64,000 nucleotides of DNA. Origin: Pseudomonas sp. R5-89-07. GTDB lineage: Bacteria > Pseudomonadota > Gammaproteobacteria > Pseudomonadales > Pseudomonadaceae. The notes under the pieces were generated by a model. The model saw only the letters and a list, made by a program, of their open reading frames with translations. It was not told the origin of the DNA and ran no database searches. The position numbers and the translations under genes are program-made. The stretch is from NCBI RefSeq assembly GCF_003851685.1, contig NZ_CP027727.1, positions 4,340,001-4,404,000 of the forward strand, written 5' to 3'. This document shows positions 39,027-48,532 of the stretch, in pieces; within the stretch, counting starts at the first letter, position 1; the number at the start of each line of letters is the position of its first letter.

Positions 39027-40487
39027 ATGATCAAATCTTTACGTTCTGTTCTCCTCGCCGGCGTTCTCCTGCCACTGGCCGTTTGTGCCACCGCCGCCCC
39101 CGTCAATAACACCCTGCCCCCTAGCGTTGCCCAGGCCCTCCAGAAAGCAAAACTGCAAAACACGGCGTTGTCCCTGGTGATGTTGCCGTTGAACGGCCCC
39201 GGTACACCGACCGTATTCAATGCCGATGTTTCGGTAAACCCGGCCTCCACCATGAAACTGGTCACCACCTACGCGGCCCTGGAAATGCTCGGCCCCAACC
39301 ATCAGTGGAAAACCGAGTTCTACACCGACGGCGTACTCAGTGGCGGCGTGTTGCGTGGCAACCTGTACCTCAAGGGCGGCGGCGACCCCAAGCTGAACAT
39401 GGAAAAACTCTGGCTGCTGATGCGCGACCTGCGCGCCAACGGCGTACAGCAGGTCACCGGGGACCTGGTGCTGGATCGCAACTTCTTCCAGCAGCCGCAG
39501 TTGCCGGAATTCAATGACGACGGCAACGATGAGAACAAGCCGTTCCTGGTCAAGCCCGATGCGCTGCTGGTCAACCTCAAGGCCCTGCGCTTCGTGACGC
39601 GCAATGATGCAGGCCGGGTGATCGTGTCGGTCGAGCCGCCGATTGCGAACATTCGCATCGACAACCAGGTGAAAGTGTCCAACGCCAAACAGTGCACCGG
39701 CGACGTGCGCTACAGCCCGGTAACCGCCGCCGATGGCAGTGTGACCGTGACGGTCAGCGGCCAACTGGCCGACGGTTGCAGTTCGCAGACCTACTTGTCG
39801 CTGCTCGACCATGCCACCTACACCGCCGGCGCCGTGCGGGCGATCTGGAAGGAACTGGGCGGCACCATCCAGGGCCGTGATATCCAGGCGCCAGTGCCCA
39901 AGGATGCCAAGGTGCTGGCGCGTGCGTTCTCGCCGGACCTGGCGGAAATCATCCGCGACATCAACAAATACAGTAACAACACCATGGCCCAGCAGCTGTT
40001 CCTGAGCCTGGGTGCGCAGTTTCGCAACGATGCCGACGGCGACGATGCCAAGGCTGCGCAACGCGTAGTGCGTCAGTGGCTGGCGAAGAAAGGCATTACC
40101 GCACCGCACCTGGTAATGGAGAACGGTTCCGGCCTGTCCCGTGCCGAGCGGATCAGCGCGCGCGAGATGGCCGCCATGCTGCAAGCCGCCTGGAAAAGCC
40201 CCTACGCCGCCGAATACATCAGCTCGTTGCCGATCGCCGGCACCGACGGCACCATGCGTAAACGCCTGAAAACCACCGCCATGCGCGGCGAAGCCCATGT
40301 GAAGACCGGTACCTTGAACACCGTGCGCGCCATCGCCGGTTTCAGCCGCGACAACAACGGCAACACCTGGGCGGTGGTGGCGATTCTCAACGATTCCAAG
40401 CCGTGGGGCGCGTCATCGGTGCTGGACCAGGTGCTGCTGGACCTGTATCGCCAGCCGAAGGCAGTTGCAGCCGCGCCGGTGCTCTAG
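39027..40487 (+). CDS. dacB: D-alanyl-D-alanine carboxypeptidase/endopeptidase (PBP4)
   Basis: Periplasmic low-molecular-mass penicillin-binding protein that trims and cuts peptidoglycan cross-links. The 486-residue precursor has a signal peptide (MIKSLRSVLLAGVLLPLAVC). The active-site motifs are SxxK in NPASTMKLVTTYAAL, SxN in KYSNNTMAQQ, and KTG in HVKTGTLNTVRAIAG. The large domain II insertion typical of class C PBPs separates the first two. The ATG at 39027 is chosen because it begins the signal peptide; the ribosome binding site is weak (TAGGG). It converges on the GGDEF gene. Confidence 0.95.
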   Translation: MIKSLRSVLLAGVLLPLAVCATAAPVNNTLPPSVAQALQKAKLQNTALSLVMLPLNGPGTPTVFNADVSVNPASTMKLVTTYAALEMLGPNHQWKTEFYTDGVLSGGVLRGNLYLKGGGDPKLNMEKLWLLMRDLRANGVQQVTGDLVLDRNFFQQPQLPEFNDDGNDENKPFLVKPDALLVNLKALRFVTRNDAGRVIVSVEPPIANIRIDNQVKVSNAKQCTGDVRYSPVTAADGSVTVTVSGQLADGCSSQTYLSLLDHATYTAGAVRAIWKELGGTIQGRDIQAPVPKDAKVLARAFSPDLAEIIRDINKYSNNTMAQQLFLSLGAQFRNDADGDDAKAAQRVVRQWLAKKGITAPHLVMENGSGLSRAERISAREMAAMLQAAWKSPYAAEYISSLPIAGTDGTMRKRLKTTAMRGEAHVKTGTLNTVRAIAGFSRDNNGNTWAVVAILNDSKPWGASSVLDQVLLDLYRQPKAVAAAPVL

Positions 40488-40489
40488 AA

Positions 40490-42877
40490 CTATTGCACGC
40501 CGCTGCCACAGGCCTCCACCCGGTCCCTGCCCGTCTGCTTGGCCGCATACACCGCCGAGTCCGCGCGCAGCAGTAACCCGTCGATGCCTTCATCGACACG
40601 CCAGCTGGCAACCCCAAAGCTGGCGGTGACGATGCCCACCGGCGCCATCGGCACGCTGCGCAATGACTGCCACAACTCCGTCGCCAGGCGGTATGCCTGC
40701 TCGCCATCGGTGTGCGGGCACAACACCACGAACTCTTCCCCACCCAACCGGCAGAACACGTCGGAGCGGCGCAGGCGCTGGCTGATGCGCCTGCACAGCT
40801 CCTGCAACACGCCGTCGCCGGCACCATGCCCGTGCTGGTCGTTGATCCGCTTGAAGTGATCGATATCCAGCATGATCACCGACAGCGCCCCCGACGTCCG
40901 ATTGAGGCGCAGCAGTTCAGCTTTCATACGGTCCTGGAAATAGCGGCGATTGTGGATGCCCGTCAGGGAGTCGGTGATGGACAGCGTGCGCAGCTCTTCT
41001 TCCACACGCTTAAGATCGGAAATATCCGACACATAACCGTGCCACAACGTACCGCCACCGGGTAATTCCTCCGGAGTAGCCTCGCCACGAATCCAGCGCA
41101 GGCCGCGCTGGGGCAACTGCACGCGATATTCTTCGCGCCAGTGGCTCAGTTGCAACGCCGACAAACGTATCGAGGCGCGTACCCGCTCCACATCCAGGGG
41201 GTGAATACGCTCAAGCACCTTGCCCCCATCCTGCTGCAACACGCCCAGCTCGATTTCATAGATATCGCGCATGCCTTCGCTGGCGTATATGAAACGCCAG
41301 GTGTCGTGGGGCTCCAGCGTGAACTGGAAGATGCCGCCAGGCACATGGGCACTGAGCTTTTTCAGCAAGCGATCCCGCGCGGCCAAGGCCTCGTAGGCGC
41401 GCTTCTGCTCAGTGATATCCAGGTAAATGGCCAGGTGCCCGACCCACAGGCCATGGTCATCCAGCAACACCGTGACCAGCATGTTGACGGTCAAGGGGCT
41501 GCCATCCTCACGCACCAGCGTCCACTCACGGGCGTCATGCTGACTGTCCGGACTGTCCACCAGCATCGCCTGGCTCGGTGCGATGCGCTTACCCAGCGCC
41601 ACACTCAAACGCGCGGCGCGGGTTTCGAGTTCCGAGGCCAGGTGCAGGCTTTCCAGCGTCAGGCGACCTACCACGTGCTCGCCCTTGAACCCCAGCATTC
41701 GTTCGGCGCCAGCATTGAACATGTTGATGACACCACGCAAATCCGTGGCAATGATTGCGACATGCGTCGCGGCATTCAGCACGCTGCGCAATTGACCATG
41801 CGTTCCCCGTAATTCCTGTTCACGCATGCGCAACTGAGCGGTGCGCTGCTCTACCAGGGTCAGCGCCCGCTGGCGTTGGCTGACCAGCACGTAGAGCAAG
41901 GCGCTGAGCAGTGCACTCAGCAACACGCCCATGGCCAGTATCGTGTTGGTCGAGGAATGGTTGGCCTTGTCGAATACCCCGCTGGCACGCAGGCTCAGCG
42001 CGTACACATGGTCACCGAGGCTAAGACGCCGGGCGGCCACCAGGTTGCTGCCGCCGGGCGCATTGCTGGATGCATACAGCACACGCTGCTGAGAGTCGGA
42101 GGTATCGACGATCTGCATCGCCAGGTTATCCCGGTTTGGCTTGGGCAAGCCGTCGGCCACCAATTGGCGCATGCTGATCACTGCCATGACATAGCCGTAC
42201 GGCTGCGCATCGACAGTTTTGCTGACCGGCGCCACCAGCAGTACTCCCGCGGCATAGGCCGGCTCCACGCCCACCAATTGCATGGGCTGGGACACCGCCG
42301 CCTTGCCGCTTTTTTGCGCACGTTCAAGCACCGCGCGCCGCAGGGGTTGGGCCAGCAGATCAAAGCCCAATGGCGAGCCCAACAGACTTTGGGTCTGGCT
42401 GTACAGCACCGGTACATATTCATTGCGCTCGGAAGCCGGCGCCAACTCACCCGCCGAATTCAGTTCACGGATATTGAACGGTGCGCCGCGCTGGCGCGAG
42501 ATGTCCTGTTCAAACTGGCTGCGCTGTTCCCGAGACACCCGCGGCGCCCAGGCATAGGCACGCGCATGCAATAACAAGGGTTGGGCGAAACCGTCGAATT
42601 CGGCGCGCGAGACCTCGCCGGAATTGACGAAGAAGCGGCGCAGGCTGTCCAGGCGTAGTTCCTGGTCTTCGAAGCGCTCCTGAATCCGGTTGTAGCGCTC
42701 GCTGACCAGCAACTGGAAGCGCTGGCGCACCTGTTGCTGATAGAGGTCGGCAGCGGCCCATGCGATGACCAGGGTCAATGCGCTACCGGTTGCCAATACC
42801 ACCACTGCCACCAGCCAAGCCGATGCCTGTTCACTGATAAAACCAAGGATTTTCGGGCGTACGGCTTGCATCGGCAT
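40490..42877 (-). CDS. Membrane diguanylate cyclase with CHASE, PAS and GGDEF domains
   Basis: Predicted to make cyclic di-GMP in response to a periplasmic signal. The roughly 795-residue protein has an N-terminal helix (ASAWLVAVVVLATGSALTLV), a periplasmic CHASE domain (about residues 45-310), a second helix (TNTILAMGVLLSALLSALLY), two PAS regions, and a GGDEF domain. The active site is an intact CRLGGEEFVVLCP, with an RxxD inhibitory site (RRSD) five residues upstream, so product inhibition is expected. No EAL domain is present. Starts at 42877 and 42871 are both possible. It converges on dacB and its signal is unknown. Confidence 0.93.
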   Translation of the reverse strand: MPMQAVRPKILGFISEQASAWLVAVVVLATGSALTLVIAWAAADLYQQQVRQRFQLLVSERYNRIQERFEDQELRLDSLRRFFVNSGEVSRAEFDGFAQPLLLHARAYAWAPRVSREQRSQFEQDISRQRGAPFNIRELNSAGELAPASERNEYVPVLYSQTQSLLGSPLGFDLLAQPLRRAVLERAQKSGKAAVSQPMQLVGVEPAYAAGVLLVAPVSKTVDAQPYGYVMAVISMRQLVADGLPKPNRDNLAMQIVDTSDSQQRVLYASSNAPGGSNLVAARRLSLGDHVYALSLRASGVFDKANHSSTNTILAMGVLLSALLSALLYVLVSQRQRALTLVEQRTAQLRMREQELRGTHGQLRSVLNAATHVAIIATDLRGVINMFNAGAERMLGFKGEHVVGRLTLESLHLASELETRAARLSVALGKRIAPSQAMLVDSPDSQHDAREWTLVREDGSPLTVNMLVTVLLDDHGLWVGHLAIYLDITEQKRAYEALAARDRLLKKLSAHVPGGIFQFTLEPHDTWRFIYASEGMRDIYEIELGVLQQDGGKVLERIHPLDVERVRASIRLSALQLSHWREEYRVQLPQRGLRWIRGEATPEELPGGGTLWHGYVSDISDLKRVEEELRTLSITDSLTGIHNRRYFQDRMKAELLRLNRTSGALSVIMLDIDHFKRINDQHGHGAGDGVLQELCRRISQRLRRSDVFCRLGGEEFVVLCPHTDGEQAYRLATELWQSLRSVPMAPVGIVTASFGVASWRVDEGIDGLLLRADSAVYAAKQTGRDRVEACGSGVQ

Positions 42878-42980
42878 AGGCAACACTCACAACGCCAGCG
42901 TGCGGGGGTGTCACTTTGGCTGGACGTTAAGTTATAGCCATCGGTCGAGAGTTTGACCAGCGCAAATACCGCGAGCGCTT

Positions 42981-43025
42981 GCTGTGTGAGGGAGCAAGCT
43001 CCCTCACCACCAGAGCTCGCTCCCT
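42981..43025. repeat. Solitary REP-like palindrome
   Basis: GTGAGGGAGCAAGCTCCCTC followed by a partial inverted copy (AGCTCGCTCCCTGCTGAC) lies just after rlmKL. It resembles a third REP variant. Confidence 0.6.
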
Positions 43026-43033
43026 GCTGACAA

Positions 43034-45298
43034 TCAGCGTGCGGTAATTTTCCAGGCGCGGTGGATCTTCGCATTGCGCGCAAAATCCGGGTCGATGGTC
43101 TTGTCGCTGATCTCCTCGACCGCATAGCGTTCGCTGAGGTTGTCTTCAAGCTGGAACTTGCGGAAGTTGTTCGAGAAGTACAGCACGCCGCCCGGCGCCA
43201 GGCGCGCCATGGCCAGGTCGAGCAACTGCACGTGGTCACGCTGCACGTCGAAAACGCCTTCCATGCGCTTGGAGTTGGAGAAGGTCGGCGGGTCGATGAA
43301 AATCATGTCGAATTCATCGCGACTGGCTTCCAGCCACGCCATCACGTCACCTTGTTCCAGGCGGTTCTTGTCGGAAAACCCGTTGAGGGAAAAGTTGCGG
43401 CGCGCCCAGTCCAGGTAGGTTTTGGACAGGTCGACACTGGTGGTACTGCGCGCGCCGCCCTTGGCCGCATGCACGCTGGCGGTGGCCGTGTAGCAATACA
43501 GGTTGAGGAAACGCTTGCCCGCCGCCTCCTTCTGAATGCGCATGCGCATCGGGCGATGATCAAGGAACAGGCCGGTGTCCAGATAGTCGGTGAGGTTGAC
43601 CAGCAGCTTCACGCCACCTTCGCTGACCTCGGTGAACTTGCCCTGGGCGCTCTGGCGCTCGTATTGCTTGGTGCCGCTCTGACGCTCGCGACGCTTGACC
43701 ACCACGCGGCTCTTGTCGATGTTCAGCGCCTGGGGAATCGCGGCCAGCGCGTCGAACATGCGCGCGGAGGCTTTTTCCGGGTCGATGGACTTGGGTGCGG
43801 CGTATTCCTGCACATGCACCCAGTCGTGATACAGGTCGATAGCCATGGAATATTCCGGCATATCAGCGTCGTACACGCGGTAGCAATCCACACCTTCACG
43901 CTTGGCCCACTTGCCCAGCAGCTTGAGATTCTTCTGCAGGCGGTTGGCGAACATCTGCCCGCCTTCACTCAGGCGCGCCTGTTCGACCACGGGGGCCGGG
44001 GCGGGCTTGATCGGGTTGCCGTTCTTGTTGTACTGGCGCTCTTGCGGCTCGGCCGGGGCTTGATCGTAAGCCGCTTGCTCACGCTCGGCCTGGCGTTGCT
44101 CCGGAGTACGGCGCTCGCCGGTGACGAACTGATCCGGGTTGACCTTGATCAGCAGCAATTTGCACGGCAAGGCGCCGTTCCAGAACGAATACTGTTTGTG
44201 GCTGCGGATGCCCATACGCTTGCCCAGGTCCGGCGCGCCGGTGAACACTGCAGCTTCCCAGCCCATGCAGGCCTGGCGCAGACGCTCGCCGAGGTTCTGG
44301 TAGAGGTACAACAGGCTGGCTTCGTCACCCAGTCGCTCGCCGTAGGGCGGGTTGCAGATGACCAGGCCTTTCTGGTTCTGGTCCGGGCGCGGCTCGAACG
44401 TGCCGACTTCGCCCTGGTACACCTTGATCCAGTGGCTCAGGCCTGCGCGCTCGATGTTGTTGCGCGCTGGCTGGATCAGGCGCGGATCGGCTTCGTAGCC
44501 ACGCACCCACAGCGGGGTTTTGTTCATGCCGATAGCGGCGCGCTCGGTGGCCTCGGCGTGCAGTTTCTTCCACAACGCCGGGACGTGTCCCAGCCAGGTG
44601 GTGAAACCCCACAGTTCGCGGTTGAGGTTGGGTGCCATGTCGGCGGCGATCATCGCGCCTTCCACCAGGAAAGTGCCCACGCCACACATCGGGTCGGTCA
44701 ATGCGCCGCCTTCGGCAGCGATGCGCGGCCAGCCGGCACGGATCAGGATCGCGGCCGCCAGGTTTTCCTTCAGCGGCGCAGCGCCCTGCTGCAGGCGGTA
44801 GCCACGCTGGTGCAGGCTGTGGCCGGACAGATCCAGGGACAGAATGGCTTCGCCACGGTCCAGGCGCAGATGGATGCGCAGGTCCGGGTTGATCTTGTCG
44901 ATGGAGGGGCGCTCGCCAGTCGGGGTGCGCAGCTTGTCGACGATCGCGTCCTTGACCTTCAGCGCGCCGAAGTGAGTGTTGTCGATGCCCGAGCCGTGAC
45001 CGCTGAATTCCACCGCCAGCGTACCGTCACTGACCATGTGGTCGGCCCATTCGATATCCAGCACGCCGTGGTAGAGGTCTTCGGCGTCCTTCATCGGGAA
45101 GCGCTTGAGCACCAGCAGCACGCGGTTGGCCAAGCGCGACCAGAGGCAAAGGCGGTAGGCAGTTTCCATGTCGGCCATGCCGCGCACAGCCGAGGTGTGC
45201 TCACGGGCATCCTCAAGGCCAAGCCCGACGGCTTCCTCGATCAGCAGGCCTTCGAGGCCCTTGGGGCAGGTGAGGAAGAGTTCAAAACGGTCCGACAT
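43034..45298 (-). CDS. rlmL: Bifunctional 23S rRNA methyltransferase RlmKL
   Basis: Fused enzyme of 754 residues that makes m2G2445 (RlmL half) and m7G2069 (RlmK half) in 23S rRNA. The N-terminal part has a THUMP domain and the methyltransferase motif LVICNPPYGERLGDEASL; the C-terminal half has its own SAM site (FLNLYCYTATASVHAAKGGA) and DMIFIDPPTFSNSKRMEG. The ATG at 45298 (MSDRFELFLTCPKGLEGLL) matches the family; the frame stays open 72 codons upstream but I see no evidence that this is used. A Pro/Ala/Gln-rich linker lies between the halves. Confidence 0.95.
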   Translation of the reverse strand: MSDRFELFLTCPKGLEGLLIEEAVGLGLEDAREHTSAVRGMADMETAYRLCLWSRLANRVLLVLKRFPMKDAEDLYHGVLDIEWADHMVSDGTLAVEFSGHGSGIDNTHFGALKVKDAIVDKLRTPTGERPSIDKINPDLRIHLRLDRGEAILSLDLSGHSLHQRGYRLQQGAAPLKENLAAAILIRAGWPRIAAEGGALTDPMCGVGTFLVEGAMIAADMAPNLNRELWGFTTWLGHVPALWKKLHAEATERAAIGMNKTPLWVRGYEADPRLIQPARNNIERAGLSHWIKVYQGEVGTFEPRPDQNQKGLVICNPPYGERLGDEASLLYLYQNLGERLRQACMGWEAAVFTGAPDLGKRMGIRSHKQYSFWNGALPCKLLLIKVNPDQFVTGERRTPEQRQAEREQAAYDQAPAEPQERQYNKNGNPIKPAPAPVVEQARLSEGGQMFANRLQKNLKLLGKWAKREGVDCYRVYDADMPEYSMAIDLYHDWVHVQEYAAPKSIDPEKASARMFDALAAIPQALNIDKSRVVVKRRERQSGTKQYERQSAQGKFTEVSEGGVKLLVNLTDYLDTGLFLDHRPMRMRIQKEAAGKRFLNLYCYTATASVHAAKGGARSTTSVDLSKTYLDWARRNFSLNGFSDKNRLEQGDVMAWLEASRDEFDMIFIDPPTFSNSKRMEGVFDVQRDHVQLLDLAMARLAPGGVLYFSNNFRKFQLEDNLSERYAVEEISDKTIDPDFARNAKIHRAWKITAR

Positions 45299-45830
45299 GG
45301 GGCATTCCAGGCTTTTCAGCAATAAATGAGCGGGCGACGCATCGCCGGCTCGGTTTTCAATCAAGCACTTTTCTCGAAGAGTGCTCGCGTGGCACGAATG
45401 TGCCGTCCCACTCCGTCTGGCCGGCCCTTGGGCCTTTATTGACGGGGCAGAAGAAGAAAGTGAAGCAACAAAAGGAAATATTCCGACCCTTCGTCGAATA
45501 ATAACCGACTGCAACAGGCGGGCATTCTCACCAAAGGATTAAACCGTTGCGCTTCGCAGGGCACATCATAACTGGCTTTGCCCTGTAAAAGGGGCGAAAA
45601 ACCGTCCCAGCTTATGGCTATAGCATCGTTATCGTTACGTGCTTATGACAAAACGATCATTGAATCCATGTGACCTATTGGTTAGAACTCAACACAGGTT
45701 GGCGCCGTAACGGCGTCGACACATCGGCTCGCCACGCCGGCAGCGAGCCCACCAACGGCAGAAAAACTCTGCCCGGCCTCACACGAGGCCGAAGGATATC
45801 TAGACAGTCAACAAGTGAGGGAAACACCCT
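45299..45830. other. Long non-coding gap between rlmKL and rmf
   Basis: This 532-base gap between divergent genes has no supported gene. Close to rmf it holds several stable stems, including GGCGCCGTAACGGCGTC (45701-45717), CTCGCCACGCCGGCAGCGAG and CGGCCTCACACGAGGCCG, the last about 30 bases before the rmf start. They suggest a structured rmf leader. I cannot place either promoter with confidence. Confidence 0.5.
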
Positions 45831-46046
45831 ATGAGAAGACTTAAGCGTGATCCGTTGGAAAGAGCATTTTTACGCGGATATCAATATGGCGTTCATGGAA
45901 AATCCCGTGAGCTTTGCCCATTTACTCTACCGTCGGTACGCCAAGCCTGGATCAATGGCTGGCGAGAAGGACGCGGCGACAACTGGGACGGTATGACTGG
46001 CACTGCGGGTATCCACAGACTCAACGAACTTCACGCCGTCGGCTAA
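45831..46046 (+). CDS. rmf: Ribosome modulation factor
   Basis: Small basic protein of 71 residues that binds 70S ribosomes in stationary phase and drives dimerisation into inactive 100S particles. The sequence MRRLKRDPLERAFLRGYQYG and the segment SRELCPFTLPSVRQAWINGW are diagnostic. GAGGG precedes the ATG. It has a long structured leader and its own terminator, so it is monocistronic and probably growth-phase controlled. Confidence 0.97.
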   Translation: MRRLKRDPLERAFLRGYQYGVHGKSRELCPFTLPSVRQAWINGWREGRGDNWDGMTGTAGIHRLNELHAVG

Positions 46047-46131
46047 TCAGGGCACTTAATTCCGACACATCAACTTGAATACGTAACGACTTAACCACGC
46101 ACGTCCTATCCGGGCGGCGGGCTTCGGCCCA

Positions 46132-46157
46132 GGGGCTCCTTTATGGAGCCCTTTTTA
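46132..46157 (+). terminator. Intrinsic terminator after rmf
   Basis: GGGCTCC-TTTAT-GGAGCCC followed by TTTTT. Confidence 0.9.
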
Positions 46158-46187
46158 TTGCCTCTGTCTCGTAGCTTTTTGGGCGCA

Positions 46188-47207
46188 TCAGCGCAGGGCG
46201 GCGATTGCGTCCACCGATTCGCGAATGAGCGCGGGGCCTTTGTAGATGAAGCCGGAATACACCTGCACCAGGCTTGCGCCCGCCGCGATCTTTTCAGCCG
46301 CATGCTTGCCTTCGGTGATGCCACCTACGGCGATGATCGGCAGGCGCCCCGCCAGTTCGGCCGCGAGCACCTTGATGATATGGGTGCTTTTGTCCCGAAC
46401 CGGCGCGCCGGACAGACCGCCGGCCTCGTCACCGTGAGCCAGGCCTTCGACGCCTACGCGGCTGAGGGTGGTGTTGGTCGCGATCACCGCATCCATGCCC
46501 GAATCCACAAGGGCCTGGGCCACCAGCACGGTTTCTTCATCGCTCATATCAGGCGCGATCTTGATCGCCAACGGCACCCGCTTGCCGTGGCGCACCGCCA
46601 GGTCTTCCTGGCGCTGGCGCAACGCTTCGAGCAATTGCTTGAGGGAGTCACCGAACTGCAGGCTGCGCAGGCCCGGGGTGTTGGGCGAGCTGACGTTGAC
46701 GGTGACGTAGCTGGCGTGGGCGTAGACCTTATCCAGGCAGATCAGGTAATCGTCCACCGCACGCTCCACCGGCGTGTCGAAATTCTTGCCGATGTTGATA
46801 CCGAGGATGCCCTTGTATTTCGCCGCCTGCACCCGCGTGAGCAAATGATCCACGCCCAGGTTGTTGAAGCCCATGCGGTTGATGATCGCCTCGGCTTCCG
46901 GCAGGCGGAAGATCCGGGGCTTGGGGTTGCCCGGTTGCGGTCGGGGGGTGACAGTGCCGATCTCGACGAAACCGAAACCCAATTGTGCAAACCCGTCGAT
47001 GGCCGCACCGTTCTTGTCCAGGCCGGCAGCCAGCCCGACCGGGTTGGGGAATTGGAGCCCCATCACCGACACCGGCATTTTTGCCGGAGCCTTGCATACC
47101 AGGCCATTGAGCCCCAGGCGGCCACCGGCGCCGATCAGGTCCAGGGACAGATCGTGGGAGGTTTCCGGGGAGAGTTTGAACAACAGCTGGCGGGCCAGGG
47201 TATACAT
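46188..47207 (-). CDS. pyrD: Dihydroorotate dehydrogenase (quinone), class 2
   Basis: Membrane-associated FMN enzyme of pyrimidine synthesis oxidising dihydroorotate to orotate with quinone. The 339-residue protein has the class 2 N-terminal membrane helix pair ([20 protein letters not shown]), the FMN-binding [20 protein letters not shown], the catalytic serine region [17 protein letters not shown], and the C-terminal [19 protein letters not shown]. Length and motifs are normal. It converges on rmf. Confidence 0.97.
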   Translation of the reverse strand: MYTLARQLLFKLSPETSHDLSLDLIGAGGRLGLNGLVCKAPAKMPVSVMGLQFPNPVGLAAGLDKNGAAIDGFAQLGFGFVEIGTVTPRPQPGNPKPRIFRLPEAEAIINRMGFNNLGVDHLLTRVQAAKYKGILGINIGKNFDTPVERAVDDYLICLDKVYAHASYVTVNVSSPNTPGLRSLQFGDSLKQLLEALRQRQEDLAVRHGKRVPLAIKIAPDMSDEETVLVAQALVDSGMDAVIATNTTLSRVGVEGLAHGDEAGGLSGAPVRDKSTHIIKVLAAELAGRLPIIAVGGITEGKHAAEKIAAGASLVQVYSGFIYKGPALIRESVDAIAALR

Positions 47208-47292
47208 GGGCGGGCTAGACTCGGATGGCGGCGAAAGGTGGCGCGATTATAGCCGGGGAGAAGGGCTGCATGCGAGGCGTGCCGCCCATTCG

Positions 47293-47754
47293 TCAATTAC
47301 GATGAGCCATCAAGGCCTCGTAGCGTACCCAGACTTTTTCGGCGTAGCGCATGCGCAATGCGTCGCGCTGCGGCCCGGCGCCCGGCCCCACATTGTAGGA
47401 ACCCACCGCCGTCCAGTTATAGCCGAAACGCTGAACGAGCCCGGCAAGAATCGAGGCGCCGACTTCCACCGACAAGCACGGCTCGTTCAACAGCCGTTCT
47501 TCGGTAATGCCCAGCTTGAGCAAGCGAGGCAAGTGACTGCTGTTGATTTGCATCAAACCGATATCATGCGTGTCGTTCCCGTTGGCATAGTTGATCGCTT
47601 GCGCACGATACCCCGACTCTACCGCCGCGATGGCCTGCAACAACTCCGGCTCGAAGTCATAGCGACGCGCCACTTCATCCCAACAGTAGGCGAGGGCCTG
47701 GTTGCTATTAATCAGCGCGCTCAGTATCAGGGCCTTGCCCCATCCCTTAGACAC
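47293..47754 (-). CDS. Type III secretion-type lytic transglycosylase (IagB/IpgF-like)
   Basis: Exported goose-type lysozyme-like enzyme of about 153 residues that would open peptidoglycan for an injectisome. It has a signal peptide (KALILSALINSNQALA), the catalytic Glu in LLQAIAAVESGYRAQAI, and the family signatures DIGLMQINSSHLPRL and WTAVGSYNVGPG. I take the GTG at 47754 as start: it overlaps the stop of the upstream regulator gene, and the longer open frame upstream is that gene's antisense-phase reading. Small soluble transglycosylases of this shape belong to T3SS or conjugation clusters; in Salmonella iagB directly follows hilA, the same order as here. Confidence 0.8.
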   Translation of the reverse strand: MSKGWGKALILSALINSNQALAYCWDEVARRYDFEPELLQAIAAVESGYRAQAINYANGNDTHDIGLMQINSSHLPRLLKLGITEERLLNEPCLSVEVGASILAGLVQRFGYNWTAVGSYNVGPGAGPQRDALRMRYAEKVWVRYEALMAHRN

Positions 47755-48133
47755 TGCTGACCTGCCCACACGCCGAACACAGGTGCATGACTTGCTTTGG
47801 CTCAGGGTCTTCAACCTGCACGGGGCAGGTAAATCGATAGCCCTTGCCATATACGGTCTTGATAAAGCCTTTGTCGGCTCCCAAGTGTTTGCGCAACGCG
47901 TAAATGCAACGCGTCAATGACTCATCAGCCACCTCGCCCCTGGGCCAAGCGAGCGCCAACAGCCGGTCCTTGGTCATCAACGAACCGCCGGAAGCCAGCA
48001 ACAGCCGAAGCACGCGACCCTCTTTTGGTGGCAGTTGAATATCGACTTCCCTGTTTGTCAGCCGACCATCGCCCTGCAAGGTCCAGTGAGCGAAAACGAG
48101 GGGCTTTGGCGACTCTTCAATCCCTACGGCCAT
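47747..48133 (-). CDS. HilA-like winged-helix transcriptional regulator, short form
   Basis: The 128-residue product is an OmpR/ToxR-type winged-helix DNA-binding domain without receiver or membrane segment: VDIQLPPKEGRVLRLLLASG, LMTKDRLLALAWPRGEVADE, LTRCIYALRKHLGADKGF and IKTVYGKGYRFTCPV cover the whole fold. HilA of Salmonella has the same N-terminal domain but a long TPR part that is absent here; the tail is only about 25 residues with CSAC. The ATG at 48133 has AGGTG six bases upstream. Its stop overlaps the start of the IagB-like gene, so both are made together. Its targets are probably the local T3SS remnant genes, but that is inference. Confidence 0.75.
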   Translation of the reverse strand: MAVGIEESPKPLVFAHWTLQGDGRLTNREVDIQLPPKEGRVLRLLLASGGSLMTKDRLLALAWPRGEVADESLTRCIYALRKHLGADKGFIKTVYGKGYRFTCPVQVEDPEPKQVMHLCSACGQVSSV

Positions 48134-48294
48134 GGAGCACCTGTACATTCGACTGCTGACATTCAAATCCCTTTTACCCGTGACGGCGCACTCGCCCGAT
48201 GCTGTGACTATAAAAACCTGTCTCGCCCATCACGCTAGGAAAAGCCCTATTCAGTCAGCGCTTTTCAGCTTTTTGTTGTAAGACAATTCGAGGC

Positions 48295-48516
48295 TTAGCC
48301 CGAATGAGGCATCCAATCCTGATACACCTCATGCAGTTCAACCCCTAGCCGGTCCTCCAACTGCACCAACTCGCCCAGCGCCATCAGTTGCCCGTTGACC
48401 CGTACTTCCACGCAATGGATGACCTCAGGCGCCAAAGGCAACACCTTCCCCGGCGCAAACGCAGCCAGACGCTTGCGGCTGATCAATTGCTCCTGCAGCA
48501 GTATTTCCAGGTACAT
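48295..48516 (-). CDS. Stand-alone SPOA domain, remnant of T3SS C-ring protein SctQ
   Basis: Product of 73 residues equal to the C-terminal SPOA domain of SctQ/SpaO/FliN proteins: LEILLQEQLISRKRLAAFAP, GKVLPL, then VEVRVNGQLMALGELVQLED and RLGVELHEVY. AAGGCG stands nine bases before the ATG at 48516; an in-frame stop lies just upstream, so there is no N-terminal part in frame. Injectisomes also make a short SctQ-C by internal initiation, and hrcQb genes of plant pathogens encode a similar piece, so the fragment may fold by itself. It begins 17 bases after the stop of the truncated secretin gene. Confidence 0.75.
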   Translation of the reverse strand: MYLEILLQEQLISRKRLAAFAPGKVLPLAPEVIHCVEVRVNGQLMALGELVQLEDRLGVELHEVYQDWMPHSG

Positions 48517-48532
48517 AGGCAAACGCCTTTAT

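Noticed and set aside
43061..45325. 754-codon open frame antisense to rlmKL, and similar ones opposite smc, recR/oxidoreductase, dnaX and xdhB
   Set aside because: All are complements of well-identified genes with biased composition and no recognisable domains.
45299..45514. N-terminal extension of RlmKL by 72 codons
   Set aside because: The frame is open but the family start MSDRFELFLTCPKG is at 45298; the extra part is Ser/Arg-rich and unlike any RlmL.
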